This document shows positions 63,877 through 64,000 of a DNA stretch of 64,000 nt, in pieces (positions within the stretch are counted from its first letter, which is position 1; every line of letters starts with the position of its first letter). This DNA is from an uncultured Clostridia bacterium (lineage in GTDB: Bacteria > Bacillota > Clostridia > Christensenellales > Borkfalkiaceae): contig CAKQKE010000007.1 in NCBI GenBank assembly GCA_934247935.1, forward strand, positions 1 to 64,000, read 5' to 3'. Position numbers and translations under genes: made by a program. The notes beneath the pieces were generated by a model. It made no database searches. It was given only the letters and a program-made list of their open reading frames with translations, and was not told where the DNA came from.

Positions 63877-63916
63877 TTTACTGTAACTTTTTAAAATACT
63901 CGAAAAGGAGACGAAT

Positions 63917-64000
63917 ATGGAAGGAAATAAAAGGCAAGTAACGACCGAAGTACCTTGGCTGCTCGAAATAGACAATCCCGAACATTTGCACGAGGTGCTT
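63917..64000 (+). CDS. Start of an unidentified gene (truncated by window end)
   Basis: The ATG follows AAAAGGAGACGAAT, a strong ribosome site. The first 28 residues include TEVPWLLEIDNPEHLHEVL. Too short to identify. Divergent from the GH36 locus, so it may be a regulator or a second glycan gene. Confidence 0.6.
   Translation, partial: MEGNKRQVTTEVPWLLEIDNPEHLHEVL

Overview
This window looks like chromosomal DNA from a low-GC, gut-type Clostridia (Firmicutes), perhaps an uncultured lineage. The evidence is the sigma-A promoters (TTGACA/TATAAT, 17-bp spacers), strong Shine-Dalgarno sites, monoderm-type lipoprotein and surface proteins, an RDD/RadA/HU/LepA-HemW gene set, and the standard code (TGA is used as stop). 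The taxonomic assignment is inferred from gene content only. I see no prophage, integrase, rRNA or CRISPR array.

Layout. 0-2.6 kb: a surface lipoprotein with zinc-ribbon-like repeats, an InlB-type repeat and BspA-type leucine-rich repeats, running off the left edge. 2.8-6.7 kb: two tandem DHH phosphoesterases, the nucleotidase SurE and an SDR oxidoreductase. 7.1-8.3 kb: FucO-type 1,2-propanediol oxidoreductase. 8.3-9.8 kb: a repeat field. 9.8-19.1 kb (minus strand): an operon of a CUT1 ABC importer (ATPase, two permeases, binding lipoprotein), a staphylococcal-nuclease lipoprotein and a 943-residue OB-fold/Ig lipoprotein. 19.8-25.6 kb: an RDD membrane protein, a small acidic protein, a huge SGNH esterase lipoprotein and a divergent AraC regulator. 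25.6-32.4 kb: RadA, zinc-ribbon and small membrane proteins, a PhnP-like hydrolase and HU. 32.7 kb: tRNA-Pro(GGG). 33-40.5 kb: an AEC transporter, PPi-PFK, ATP-PFK, HemW and LepA. 40.9-48.4 kb: a membrane-anchored HNH protein, GDPD, BirA-RecX-YigZ, TyrS, and a NifU-like/GGGtGRT pair. 48.7-55.8 kb: small and 4-TM membrane proteins, an inositol-monophosphatase-family enzyme, a two-peptidase surface protein and an orphan membrane protein. 56-63.7 kb: a secreted glycan locus (GH36, LamG/FIVAR, a 1470-residue lipoprotein) with a likely operator in its promoter.

How it may work together. Two extracellular nutrient systems stand out. The first is the nuclease-OB lipoprotein-ABC operon, which I read as a candidate extracellular nucleic-acid scavenging system; the substrate is inferred and not proven. 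The second is the GH36 glycan locus. FucO and the two phosphofructokinases point to fermentative sugar metabolism.

The most striking non-coding feature is a dispersed ~38-bp palindromic repeat (core AATACGTATT). There are 12 copies in or at the edge of intergenic regions, one of which supplies the end of pfkA, and a core-like palindrome lies inside recX. Other repeat families (GC-rich GCACAAGG elements, 80-bp tandem repeats, paired hairpin/palindromes) are concentrated at 8.6-9.75, 27.0-27.6 and 34.2-34.5 kb.
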